A DNA stretch of 43,135 bases. It comes from Alphaproteobacteria bacterium. Lineage in GTDB: Bacteria; Pseudomonadota; Alphaproteobacteria; CAAHEQ01; UBA3637. Location of the stretch: NCBI GenBank assembly GCA_017453485.1, contig JAFTEW010000015.1, forward strand, positions 1-43,135, written 5' to 3'. The notes below the pieces were generated by a model that did no database searches, was not told the DNA's origin, and worked only from the letters and a program-made list of their open reading frames with translations. Position 1 is the first letter of the stretch, and every line of letters starts with the position of its first letter. Of this stretch, positions 9,664 to 16,268 are shown piece after piece. The position numbers and the translations under genes were made by a program.

Positions 9664-10938
9664 ATGGAACAAACAGATTTTTATGATTTATTAAGCGATT
9701 TAACACTGGATGAAGTATTTCGGGCTTATTTTGACTGTCGCCGACGTAAACGCCGCAGTCTGTCGTCATTGAAGTTTGAAGCCGAATATGAACGCAATCT
9801 GATGACATTATATCAGGAAATTGTTCATCGGATTTACCGTCCCACGGTGTCTCAGGCTTTTATTGTGAAAAAGCCCGTCATCCGTGAAGTTTTTGCGGCG
9901 CATTTTCGGGATCGGATTGTGCATCATTTGGTGATGGGACGTTTGATTCCGATTTTTGAGCGTATCTTTTCCGATTGTTCGTATAGTTGTCGCCTGAAAA
10001 AAGGGACACTTTACGGTATTCGTTCGGTTGCGGATATGATGCGGGAATGTTCCAACCTGTATCAACGGGATTGTTATGTCCTGCGGTTGGATATTCACGG
10101 TTTCTTTTTTCATATTGACAAGAACATTTTATATCGTAAAGTTAAGCAGGTAGTGGATTCTTGTTATTTTCATCGGAATAAGTCAACAATGATTTATCTG
10201 GTGCAACAGATATTGTCGGATAATCCCGTCACTCATTGCCATATCCGTGGGGATAAAGATGATTGGCAGGATTTGCCCAAAAATAAAAGTCTGTTTTTCA
10301 GCGGTTCTCATCGGGGATTACCGATCGGTAATTTAACCAGCCAGATTTTTGCGAATTTTTACCTGAATGATTTTGATCACTTTGTGGCCGGTTTGGACAC
10401 GAATTTATATTACGGGCGATATGTGGATGATTTGGTTTTAATTCATCCGGATGCCGATTATCTGATGCGGGTGCGGGAACAAATCCAAGTGTATCTGAAA
10501 ACGGAATTAGGATTGTCCTTGCATCCCCGAAAGGTATCATTACAACATTACGCCAAAGGATTTGCTTTCATCGGTGCGTATATCAAGCCCGGTTGCATTT
10601 ACCCGGGAAAGAGACTTCGGGTCTCTTTTTACCGTAAAATGACGGCATTAAACGGGGAATGGGCCCATACGCGACGACCGGCCGAGGATAAAGTTTTAAT
10701 TCAAAAAACATTATCCAGTATTAATTCCTATTTCGGTTTGTTAAAGTATTTCAATGCCTGGCGGGTTAAATTAAAAGGGTGGAATTTATTAAGCGAAGAA
10801 ATACGCGCCTGTTTTCAAACGGATGAAAGTTTGAAAAAAGTGTGGATAAAACCGGAGTTGAAAAGGGCACTATTGAAGCAAAGCCGGGATAAATTATTTG
10901 CACCGCTTCGCCGGCATCGCCGCCGTTATCGCCGATAG
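9664..10938 (+). CDS. DGR reverse transcriptase
   Basis: This 424-residue reverse transcriptase is related to group II intron RTs. It would copy the template-repeat RNA with adenine-directed errors, giving cDNA that replaces the variable repeat. Visible motifs are the early palm/finger block with RDRIVHHLVMGRLIPIFER (near residues 81-99), SYSCRLKKGT, the palm block VLRLDIHGFFFHID with the first catalytic Asp (near 143), GLPIGNLTSQIFANFYLND (218 onward; this G-x-P-I-G-N-x-T-S-Q form is characteristic of DGR RTs), the catalytic YVDD box at 253-256, and a primer-grip-like region near FAFIGAYIKPG. No maturase X or HNH endonuclease domain is present, against a group II intron. The ATG lies 17 bp after the template repeat, so template RNA and RT mRNA probably come from one transcript. 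The ribosome site is weak. Confidence 0.96.
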   Translation: MEQTDFYDLLSDLTLDEVFRAYFDCRRRKRRSLSSLKFEAEYERNLMTLYQEIVHRIYRPTVSQAFIVKKPVIREVFAAHFRDRIVHHLVMGRLIPIFERIFSDCSYSCRLKKGTLYGIRSVADMMRECSNLYQRDCYVLRLDIHGFFFHIDKNILYRKVKQVVDSCYFHRNKSTMIYLVQQILSDNPVTHCHIRGDKDDWQDLPKNKSLFFSGSHRGLPIGNLTSQIFANFYLNDFDHFVAGLDTNLYYGRYVDDLVLIHPDADYLMRVREQIQVYLKTELGLSLHPRKVSLQHYAKGFAFIGAYIKPGCIYPGKRLRVSFYRKMTALNGEWAHTRRPAEDKVLIQKTLSSINSYFGLLKYFNAWRVKLKGWNLLSEEIRACFQTDESLKKVWIKPELKRALLKQSRDKLFAPLRRHRRRYRR

Positions 10939-10965
10939 GGTGGGCGTAAACGCATAAAATCAATA

Positions 10966-11220
10966 TGTCATCCTTGCGCATTTTTCTCCCCCTGTCATCC
11001 TTGCGTAGGCGAGGATCCATAAACACATAAATCAATATGTCATCCTTGCGAAAGCGAGGATCCATAAACATGTAAAATCCACCTGTCATCCCTCGCTTGA
11101 CGGGGGATCCAGCGGACAAACGTCCGCATAAAGGAAGCCTTACATTCCCCATGGATGCCCGATCAGGTCGGGCATGACAGAGTATAAAAAGTGTCATCCT
11201 TGCGAAAGCGAGGATCCATA
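10966..11220 (+). repeat. Cluster of REP-like palindromes between RT and target gene
   Basis: The 424-bp gap between RT and target is largely made of palindromic units. Family A (TGTCATCC followed by TTGCGAAAGCGAGGATCC) is at 10993-11020, 11038-11064 and 11192-11220, with a truncated copy at 10966-10980. Its stem TCCTTGC/GCGAGGA is closed by a GAAA loop. Family B (TCCCTCGCTTGACGGGGGA) is at 11084-11110. Family D (GCGGAC-AAAC-GTCCGC) is at 11112-11127. Family C (GCCCGA-TCAGG-TCGGGC) is at 11157-11173. An open frame running through them on the minus strand is an artefact of the repeats. Confidence 0.9.
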
Positions 11221-11298
11221 AAACACGTAAAATCCACATATTCCCCCTTACATACCTTCTTCCGTCTAAAAAAAAAGACGAAAGGATATATTTTTTTC

Positions 11299-11327
11299 TT
11301 GCAATTAAAAAAAAGGTTGGTTATTCT
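11299..11327 (+). promoter_or_regulatory. Candidate promoter of the DGR target gene
   Basis: TTGCAA (11299-11304) and TATTCT (11322-11327) are separated by 17 bp, 35 bp before the target ATG. A strong AAAAGGAG ribosome site precedes the ATG. A short hairpin (CGTCT/AGACG, about 11265-11281) followed by a T-rich stretch just upstream may insulate the gene from the RT transcript. Confidence 0.5.
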
Positions 11328-11362
11328 GATACAAAAATATCAGTAAAAAAGGAGCTTTTACC

Positions 11363-11740
11363 ATGAAAAAAATCATCTGTGCCGTTTGTGTGGGGCTGTT
11401 ATGGGCATCGGCTGCATTGGCCGAAGGATGCGGCAACGGTGGCGGAACGGTTATTGTCGGCCTGGACGGCACACGTTATTGCAAAAGTAATATCACCATG
11501 AATTGGTGGAGTGCTTTTGCCTGGTGCGATGCGGCTGGCGGGTCATTGATAGATATGACACGGGAATGTAATAAGGTCACCGGAGAGACCGGATGCCCGA
11601 ATTTAACCGGTGTTGGCGGCAATCAATCGGTTTGGACAAAAAATGTGCCAAATTCCTCGTACGCGTATAACGTGAATCTTTCCTCAGGTGCGGTCAGCAA
11701 CTACACCCGTTACGCCAACTCCTACGCCTTGTGTGAGTAG
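11363..11740 (+). CDS. DGR-diversified small secreted protein
   Basis: This 125-residue protein is the variable target of the retroelement. Residues 1-20 form a clear Sec signal peptide (basic start, hydrophobic core, A-L-A before the cut). The mature ~105 residues carry DGTRYCKSNITMNWWSAF and W-C-D-A-A-G-G-S, a later Trp at WTKNVPN, and a closing ALCE. This resembles a minimal C-type-lectin-like fold of the kind most DGR targets use, but the fold is inferred. The template-derived part is about residues 97-125. Residues 100, 112, 114, 115, 117, 118 and 120 differ from the Asn encoded by the template, while 113 and 119 are unchanged. Six Cys after the signal peptide suggest disulphides outside the cytoplasm. 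No membrane anchor or sorting signal is visible. The display partner is unknown; the neighbouring prepilin-like and autotransporter proteins are candidates by position only. Confidence 0.92.
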   Translation: MKKIICAVCVGLLWASAALAEGCGNGGGTVIVGLDGTRYCKSNITMNWWSAFAWCDAAGGSLIDMTRECNKVTGETGCPNLTGVGGNQSVWTKNVPNSSYAYNVNLSSGAVSNYTRYANSYALCE

Positions 11741-11756
11741 AGTTTTCCCAGCTTTT
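11652..11756 (+). repeat. DGR variable repeat (VR)
   Basis: This is the target copy of the template at 9542-9646. All nine mismatches are template A to T, G or C (four to T, two to G, three to C). The VR covers the last ~29 codons, the TAG stop (11738-11740) and 16 bp beyond it. The invariant 3' part, with GAGTAGAGTTTTCCCAGC, spans the stop codon. Confidence 0.97.
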
Positions 11757-11776
11757 AAAACGTAAATTTTGTCTTT

Positions 11777-11797
11777 GGCCTGCGCGTGTCGCAGGCC
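11777..11797 (+). other. GC-rich hairpin downstream of the variable repeat
   Basis: GGCCTGCG (11777-11784) and CGCAGGCC (11790-11797) form a perfect 8-bp stem with a 5-nt loop, 20 bp after the end of the VR. In the Bordetella phage DGR an 8-bp stem with a tetranucleotide loop just beyond the VR, absent after the TR, stimulates mutagenic homing (established knowledge). No comparable hairpin follows the TR here. It could also be the stem of the target-gene terminator, but no T tract follows it. Confidence 0.7.
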
Positions 11798-11891
11798 ATA
11801 TTGCGCGGGTCCATTTAAAAGGACGCCGCGCCGGGTCGCCCTCGACCCGTGGCAAGGGGTAGGGGGAGTGGTATTAGCTCATAGGAAAAAC

Positions 11892-12020
11892 TGTGTCGTG
11901 GGCAGGATAGGGACTGGTATAAGTTTTTAGGCATAAGTAATAAAAGTGCCTGCGTCGTGGGCGGGATAGGGACTGGTATAAATTTTTAGGCATAAGTAAT
12001 AAAAGTGCCTGCGTCGTGGG
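11892..12020 (+). repeat. 59-bp direct tandem repeat, about 2.2 copies
   Basis: Copy 1 is 11892-11950, copy 2 is 11951-12009 and a third copy breaks off around 12020-12024. Each unit starts TGYGTCGTGGGC, has GGGACTGGTATAA in the middle and ends AATAAAAGTGCC. The first two copies differ at only a few positions. No convincing gene crosses it. The preceding stretch (11800-11880) holds GC-rich inverted repeats such as GGGTCG/CGACCC at 11834-11849, and nothing else is recognised there. Confidence 0.9.
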
Positions 12021-12057
12021 CGGGGGCATAGTCCCCACCCGTGACGCAGGGGGTGTG

Positions 12058-12154
12058 GTCGGGCATGACAGAGTAAAAACTGTCATCCTTGCGAAGGCGA
12101 GGATCCATTAAACACATGAAATCCACCTGTCATCCCTCGCTTGACGGGGGATCC
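12058..12154 (+). repeat. REP-like palindromes upstream of the GIY-YIG gene
   Basis: This block has half a family C unit (TCGGGCATGACAGAG, 12058-12072), a family A unit (12081-12108) and a family B unit (12128-12154), in the same orientation as the cluster at 10966-11220. The order and spacers resemble that cluster, so the block is probably a partial duplication of it. Confidence 0.88.
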
Positions 12155-12175
12155 AAAAAACAAGAAGTCAATATA

Positions 12176-12466
12176 TCATCGGCATATATCGGGATACAAA
12201 TCATTCCAATCGGGATTCTGATTCTGTATTAACTTGATTTTCCAGTCGCGTTTCCAATGCTTTAATTGTTTCTCTCGCGCTATGGCACCACGTTCGTCTT
12301 GCCAAACCTCGTAATAGACCAACCGCCCAACATGGTATTTATCGGTAAAACCCTCAACGACATGGTTTCTATGTTCCCAAACCCGTTTGGACAGGTTGCC
12401 TGTTACACCGATATACAGGGTGCCGTTCGGTGCGCTGGCCATAATGTAAACATACATTTGTTTCAT
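12176..12466 (-). CDS. Small GIY-YIG nuclease domain protein (UPF0213/YhbQ-like)
   Basis: This 96-residue single-domain protein begins MKQMYVYIMASAPNGTLYIG, where Y-V-Y and Y-I-G are the two halves of the GIY-YIG signature. NLSKRVWEHRNH carries the catalytic Arg of the family, and AREKQLKHWKRDWKIKLI is the conserved helix with the catalytic Glu. Members such as YhbQ are small nucleases of uncertain function. No DNA-binding extension is present, unlike homing endonucleases. The gene is enclosed by REP-like palindromes on both sides and stands opposite to its neighbours. The ribosome site is weak, and a second ATG lies two codons in. The association with repeats suggests, but does not show, a role in their spread. 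Confidence 0.9.
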   Translation of the reverse strand: MKQMYVYIMASAPNGTLYIGVTGNLSKRVWEHRNHVVEGFTDKYHVGRLVYYEVWQDERGAIAREKQLKHWKRDWKIKLIQNQNPDWNDLYPDICR

Positions 12467-12532
12467 AAGGCGAAGGTATATGATATATTCATTTTCGTCA
12501 AGGTGTTTTTTATGGGGACTTCTTTATTTTAT

Positions 12533-12711
12533 GGATCCTCGCTTTCGCAAGGATGACATATTGATTTATGTGTTTATGGATCCCCCGTCAAGCGAGGGAT
12601 GACACTTTTTATACTCTGTCATGCCCGACCTGATCGGGCATCCATAGAAAATATAAGGCCTCCTTTATACGGACATTCGTCCGCTGGATCCCCGCTTTCG
12701 CAGGGATGACA
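12533..12711 (-). repeat. REP-like palindrome cluster in inverted orientation
   Basis: Read on the minus strand this block contains the same A, D, C, B, A families as the cluster at 10966-11220: A at 12685-12711 and 12533-12560, B at 12578-12604, C at 12623-12639 and D at 12669-12684. The stretch about 12597-12690 is an imperfect inverted copy of about 11105-11200, including the spacer GACAGAGTATAAAAAGTG. The rest of 12467-12892 holds only the tRNA promoter. Confidence 0.9.
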
Positions 12712-12808
12712 TAGAGATTTTACATGTTTATGGATTATTTGTATTTATAAGGGCGGCAAGGGTATATCGTGACAAAATCCGCTTTTTACAAAAAAGCCAA
12801 AAAAACAC

Positions 12809-12837
12809 TTGACATTTAAATCAAAAAAAGGTATTAT
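12809..12837 (+). promoter_or_regulatory. Strong sigma70-type promoter for tRNA-Trp and the secE cluster
   Basis: TTGACA (12809-12814), a 17-bp spacer and TATTAT (12832-12837) form a near-consensus promoter 55 bp before the tRNA. It probably drives tRNA-Trp, secE and nusG together. Confidence 0.85.
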
Positions 12838-12892
12838 TCATCGTCCGAAGTTTATCGGGGCATTTGCCTACCCCGAAAATAACGGGTATTTT

Positions 12893-12968
12893 AGGGGTGT
12901 AGCTCAGCTGGTAGAGCATCGGTCTCCAAAACCGAGGGTCGCGGGTTCGAATCCTACCGCCCCTGCCA
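12893..12968 (+). tRNA. trnW: tRNA-Trp (anticodon CCA)
   Basis: The acceptor arms AGGGGTG and CGCCCCT pair over 7 bp with one T-G. The D arm GCTCAGCTGGTAGAGC, the anticodon CCA at 12926-12928 and the T loop GGTTCGAATCC are all in place, and the 3' CCA is encoded. The total length is 76 nt. It lies directly upstream of secE, the common proteobacterial order. Confidence 0.98.
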
Positions 12969-12987
12969 AAAAAGAAAAGGAAGAAAC

Positions 12988-13176
12988 ATGAAAGTATCGC
13001 CGGCTTTATTTGTTCGTCAGGTTAAACAGGAAATTTCAAAAATTACTTGGCCGACCCGCTCGGAAACGGGAATGGGAACGGTTGTCGTTATTATCTTGTG
13101 CTTAATTATGGCCGTGTTTTTGTTCCTGGTCGATTCGATTTTCGCCGGTATTGTCCGTTGGGTTATGGAGGCTTAA
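12988..13176 (+). CDS. secE: Preprotein translocase subunit SecE
   Basis: This 62-residue protein has the short single-span form of SecE found in most bacteria outside the enterics. The amphipathic stretch [20 protein letters not shown], with the conserved K-x-x-W-P, precedes one transmembrane helix (about residues 30-52). SecE clamps the two halves of SecY in the inner membrane. The ATG follows AAAGGAAGAA, 19 nt after the tRNA, and nusG starts 5 nt after the stop. Confidence 0.96.
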   Translation: MKVSPALFVRQVKQEISKITWPTRSETGMGTVVVIILCLIMAVFLFLVDSIFAGIVRWVMEA

Positions 13177-13181
13177 TCAAA

Positions 13182-13703
13182 ATGCGTTGGTATGTGATTC
13201 ATACATATTCGGGATTTGAAAACAAAATTGCCGATTTTATTATGGAACAGGCGGCTAAAAAAGGTCTGTCGGATAAGGTGGAACAGGTCTTGGTCCCGCA
13301 AGAAAACGTGGTCTCCGTTCGCAATGGCACCAAGGTTGAACAAAAGCATAAATTCCTGCCGGGCTATGTTTTGATCAAAATGGAAATGAATGATGAAACA
13401 TGGTATCTGGTCAACAATACACCCAAGGTCACGGGCTTTTTGGGCGGAAAAAAACCGACCCCGATTACCGAGGCCGAAGCCATGCGGATTTTAAATCAGG
13501 TTCAGGAAGGTACGGAAAAACCACGCACTGCCGTTTCCTATGATGTTGGGGAACAGGTACGCGTTATTGACGGGCCGTTTGCTTCCTTTGTCGGAACGGT
13601 AGAAGAGGTTGATAAGGAAAAAGAACGGTTAAAGGTTTTGGTATCAATTTTCGGACGGGCAACGCCGGTTGATTTGGACTTTGTCCAGGTTAAAAAGGCC
13701 TAG
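13182..13703 (+). CDS. nusG: Transcription termination/antitermination factor NusG
   Basis: NusG binds RNA polymerase through its NGN domain and links it to Rho or ribosomal protein S10 through its KOW domain. The ATG at 13182 gives the usual start [19 protein letters not shown] and a normal 173-residue protein; the open frame upstream overlaps secE in another frame. The NGN domain covers about residues 1-110, with [14 protein letters not shown]. The C-terminal KOW motif is [19 protein letters not shown]. It sits between secE and rplK, as in most bacteria. Confidence 0.97.
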   Translation: MRWYVIHTYSGFENKIADFIMEQAAKKGLSDKVEQVLVPQENVVSVRNGTKVEQKHKFLPGYVLIKMEMNDETWYLVNNTPKVTGFLGGKKPTPITEAEAMRILNQVQEGTEKPRTAVSYDVGEQVRVIDGPFASFVGTVEEVDKEKERLKVLVSIFGRATPVDLDFVQVKKA

Positions 13704-13841
13704 CCCTTGCGATTAAAGTTGCGGATCAAACCAATTCGGATCCGATAACTGTGTAGCGGATGAGCCATCATCGGACTACAAAACTTCAAGACAAGAAATT
13801 GTTGAATGAATTGGATGGATATTTTTGTTAGAGGTTAAAAA

Positions 13842-14270
13842 ATGGCAAAAAAAATTATTGGCTTTATCAAACTTCAAATTGAAGCCGGTAAAGCAAACCC
13901 GTCCCCTCCGGTCGGTCCGGCTTTGGGGCAACGTGGGTTAAATATCATGGAATTCTGTAAGGCATTTAATGCCAAAACACAAAAAGAAGAACCGGGTTCC
14001 CCGATTCCTGTTGTGATTACGGCCTATGCGGATCGGACGTTTTCGTTCGTCACAAAGCTGCCGCCGGTCAGTTATCTGATTAAAAAAGCCGCTAATGTTA
14101 AAAGCGCTTCCAAGGAACCGGGACGGAATAAAGTGGCTAAAATCACAAAAGCACAAGTGAAAGAAATCGCCGAAAAGAAATTGCCGGATATGAACTGCCA
14201 TACGGTTGAATCTGCTATGGAAATGGTCGCCGGTCAGGCTCGGTCAATGGGTATTGAAGTGGTGGAGTAA
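13842..14270 (+). CDS. rplK: 50S ribosomal protein L11
   Basis: L11 forms the GTPase-associated centre with 23S rRNA and L10/L12. At 142 residues it is full length. It has the N-terminal [20 protein letters not shown] with the proline pair that interacts with release factors and thiostrepton-type drugs, and the C-terminal rRNA-binding part near [16 protein letters not shown]. rplA follows after 3 nt. The 138-bp gap after nusG could hold a leader or promoter, but none was identified with confidence. Confidence 0.97.
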   Translation: MAKKIIGFIKLQIEAGKANPSPPVGPALGQRGLNIMEFCKAFNAKTQKEEPGSPIPVVITAYADRTFSFVTKLPPVSYLIKKAANVKSASKEPGRNKVAKITKAQVKEIAEKKLPDMNCHTVESAMEMVAGQARSMGIEVVE

Positions 14271-14273
14271 AGC

Positions 14274-14966
14274 ATGTCATACGGTAAAAGATTAAAAAAA
14301 GCATACGAATCCATTGATACCAACAAGGTCTATACTTTGGATGAAGCCGTTGCTATGGTGAAAGCCGGTGCAACCGCTAAATTTGACGAAACAATTGATA
14401 TCGCCGTGCGCTTGGGTGTTGATCCGCGTCAATCCGACCAAATGGTCCGTGGCGCTGTATCCTTGCCGGCCGGAACGGGTAAAACATTGCGTGTTGCCGT
14501 GTTTGCCAAAGGTCCGAAAGCCGAAGAAGCCCGCAAAGCCGGTGCCGATATTGTCGGTGATGATGATTTGATGAACACAATCATGGCCGGTAAGATTGAG
14601 TTTGATCGCTTAATCGCTACACCGGATATGATGGGTGTTGTCGGACGCCTCGGTAAAGTTTTGGGCCCGAAAGGCTTGATGCCGAATCCGAAATTGGGAA
14701 CCGTGACAATGGATGTGGCGAATGCCGTTAAGGCCGCCAAAGCCGGTCAGGTCCAATTCCGCGTGGACGCTGTCGGTGTGGTTCATGCCGGTATCGGTAA
14801 AGCCAGTTTCTCGGCCGAAAACATTGCCGAAAACGTTAAAGCCTTTGTGAAAAATCTGGTGGCGATTAAGCCGGCTTCTGCTTCGGGTGTTTACCTGCAA
14901 CAGGTGGCCCTGTCCAGTACACAAGGCGTTGGTGTTAAAGTGTCTGTTCCGACAATCGTCGGATAA
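14274..14966 (+). CDS. rplA: 50S ribosomal protein L1
   Basis: L1 binds the mobile L1 stalk of 23S rRNA and in many bacteria represses the rplKA mRNA. The 230-residue protein has the family marks [52 protein letters not shown] and the closing block with [16 protein letters not shown]. It is spaced 3 nt from rplK, so translation is probably coupled. Confidence 0.98.
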   Translation: MSYGKRLKKAYESIDTNKVYTLDEAVAMVKAGATAKFDETIDIAVRLGVDPRQSDQMVRGAVSLPAGTGKTLRVAVFAKGPKAEEARKAGADIVGDDDLMNTIMAGKIEFDRLIATPDMMGVVGRLGKVLGPKGLMPNPKLGTVTMDVANAVKAAKAGQVQFRVDAVGVVHAGIGKASFSAENIAENVKAFVKNLVAIKPASASGVYLQQVALSSTQGVGVKVSVPTIVG

Positions 14967-15232
14967 GCATTTAAGTCCGGTATCGGATGTGATAAAGACA
15001 TCCGGTATCGGCAACCTGTCCTAGACTGCGGGTACTTGCCACGGGGCAAGATTTAAGGGAAAGCATTCCGCCGGCATAGACAGAAATGAATCAGAGATTC
15101 CTTTTGGAGTTGACGGTTATTGTTTCTAGGCAGGATTAAAGAGTGGGTGTGGTAAGAAAACTTATCAAACCTGTGTAGAAACCGAAAGGACGGGAAATCC
15201 CGAACTTTCAAACAATATGTTGGAGACATATC
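14967..15232 (+). promoter_or_regulatory. Likely L10 leader between rplA and rplJ
   Basis: The 266-bp non-coding stretch holds several inverted repeats, for example CGGTATCGGATGTG and its partner near 14976-15011, GCCACGGGGC near 15037, and CGGGAAATCCCG at 15191-15202. In many bacteria this position carries the autoregulatory L10 leader bound by the L10(L12)4 complex. The identification rests on position and secondary structure potential; a covariance-model hit would be needed to confirm it. Confidence 0.5.
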
Positions 15233-15721
15233 GTGAAACGTGAAGAAAAACAACAGTTGATTTCCGAAATGAAGGAAGTGTTCAGTAATTCTTCTTTGGT
15301 GGTCGTTGTCTTGAATAAAGGCTTGAACATGGAAGAAACAACCGAATTACGGAACAATGTCCGGAAAGACGGAGCCAACTATCGTGTTGCTAAAAACCGT
15401 CTGGCGAAACTGGCTCTGGCAGGAACACCTTGCGAATCCCTGGCGGATTTGCTGGTTGGCCCAACGGCTATCGCCTATTCGGCAGATGAAATTGCTGCCT
15501 CTCGTGCGGTAGTCAAAATGGCCAAAGACAATGACCGATTTGAAATTGTTGGCGGTGTCATGAACGGACAAAAAGTGGATGCAAAGATGATTCAATCTTT
15601 GGCTGCTTTGCCGTCCTTGGACGAAATCCGCGGCAAATTGGTCGGCTTGTTGCAGGCTCCTGGCGGACAGTTGGCAAGATTGGCCAAAGCTTATTCCGAA
15701 AAGGAACAGGCTGCTGCCTAA
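15233..15721 (+). CDS. rplJ: 50S ribosomal protein L10
   Basis: L10 anchors the L7/L12 dimers to the ribosome. The 162-residue protein starts with GTG, preceded by TTGGAGACATATC, and reads MKREEKQQLISEMKEVFSNS, the usual N-terminus. YRVAKNRLAKLALAGT is the rRNA-binding region, and the C-terminal helix (LARLAKAYSEKEQAAA) would carry L7/L12. rplL follows after 45 nt. Confidence 0.97.
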   Translation: MKREEKQQLISEMKEVFSNSSLVVVVLNKGLNMEETTELRNNVRKDGANYRVAKNRLAKLALAGTPCESLADLLVGPTAIAYSADEIAASRAVVKMAKDNDRFEIVGGVMNGQKVDAKMIQSLAALPSLDEIRGKLVGLLQAPGGQLARLAKAYSEKEQAAA

Positions 15722-15766
15722 TGCAATTTAAAATTTTAACAATATAAAAACAAAAGGAAAATAAAA

Positions 15767-16129
15767 ATGACAGATTTAAATAAAATTATTGATGAGTTGT
15801 CTGCTTTAACAGTAATGGAAGCGGCTGAACTCGCTAAAATGTTGGAAGAAAAATGGGGCGTTTCTGCTGCTGCTCCGGTCGCCGTAGCCGCTGCAGGTGC
15901 TGCTGCCGCCGAAGAAAAGACAGAATTTGATGTCATCTTGGCCGATGGTGGTGCTAACAAAATCGCCGTAATTAAAGAAGTTCGTGCAATTACGGGTTTA
16001 GGCCTCAAAGAAGCCAAAGACTTGGTTGAAGGTGCTCCGAAAGAAGTGAAGAAAGGTGTCGCCAAAGACGAAGCCGAAAAATTAAAGAAACAACTGGAAG
16101 CCGCTGGTGCTAAGGTTGAATTGAAGTAA
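15767..16129 (+). CDS. rplL: 50S ribosomal protein L7/L12
   Basis: This acidic stalk protein recruits translation GTPases. The 120-residue form has the N-terminal dimerisation domain, the Ala-rich hinge (about residues 36-53), and the C-terminal domain with [20 protein letters not shown] and [12 protein letters not shown] ribosome site AAAGGAAAA precedes the ATG. Confidence 0.98.
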   Translation: MTDLNKIIDELSALTVMEAAELAKMLEEKWGVSAAAPVAVAAAGAAAAEEKTEFDVILADGGANKIAVIKEVRAITGLGLKEAKDLVEGAPKEVKKGVAKDEAEKLKKQLEAAGAKVELK

Positions 16130-16268
16130 TTGATCTTCAAAAACGGGTTGGGTCGCATCATTTCCTGTGGGAATTTGATGACGGCCCGATACCGGTAAAT
16201 AAAGCAATAAGGGTCCCGGTGCCCTTCACCGGCCAGAATTTTTGATTATATTATATGGGGAAAAACGC

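Noticed and set aside
9664-10938. Group II intron or retron RT
   Set aside because: No maturase or endonuclease domain and no intron structure, while a TR/VR pair with adenine-only differences is present.
10966-11220. CRISPR array
   Set aside because: The repeats are palindromic, unequally spaced and of several families, with no uniform spacers and no cas genes.
10766-11239. 157-residue minus-strand open frame
   Set aside because: It runs through the palindromic repeats, giving repetitive peptide such as MDPRFRKDD, and overlaps the RT end. It is an artefact of the repeats.
12809-12991. 60-residue open frame over the tRNA
   Set aside because: It spans the promoter and tRNA-Trp and lacks a ribosome site.
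16242-16268. Upstream ATG for rpoB
   Set aside because: It lacks a good ribosome site and adds nine residues not usual for the family, while the ATG at 16269 follows a purine-rich site.
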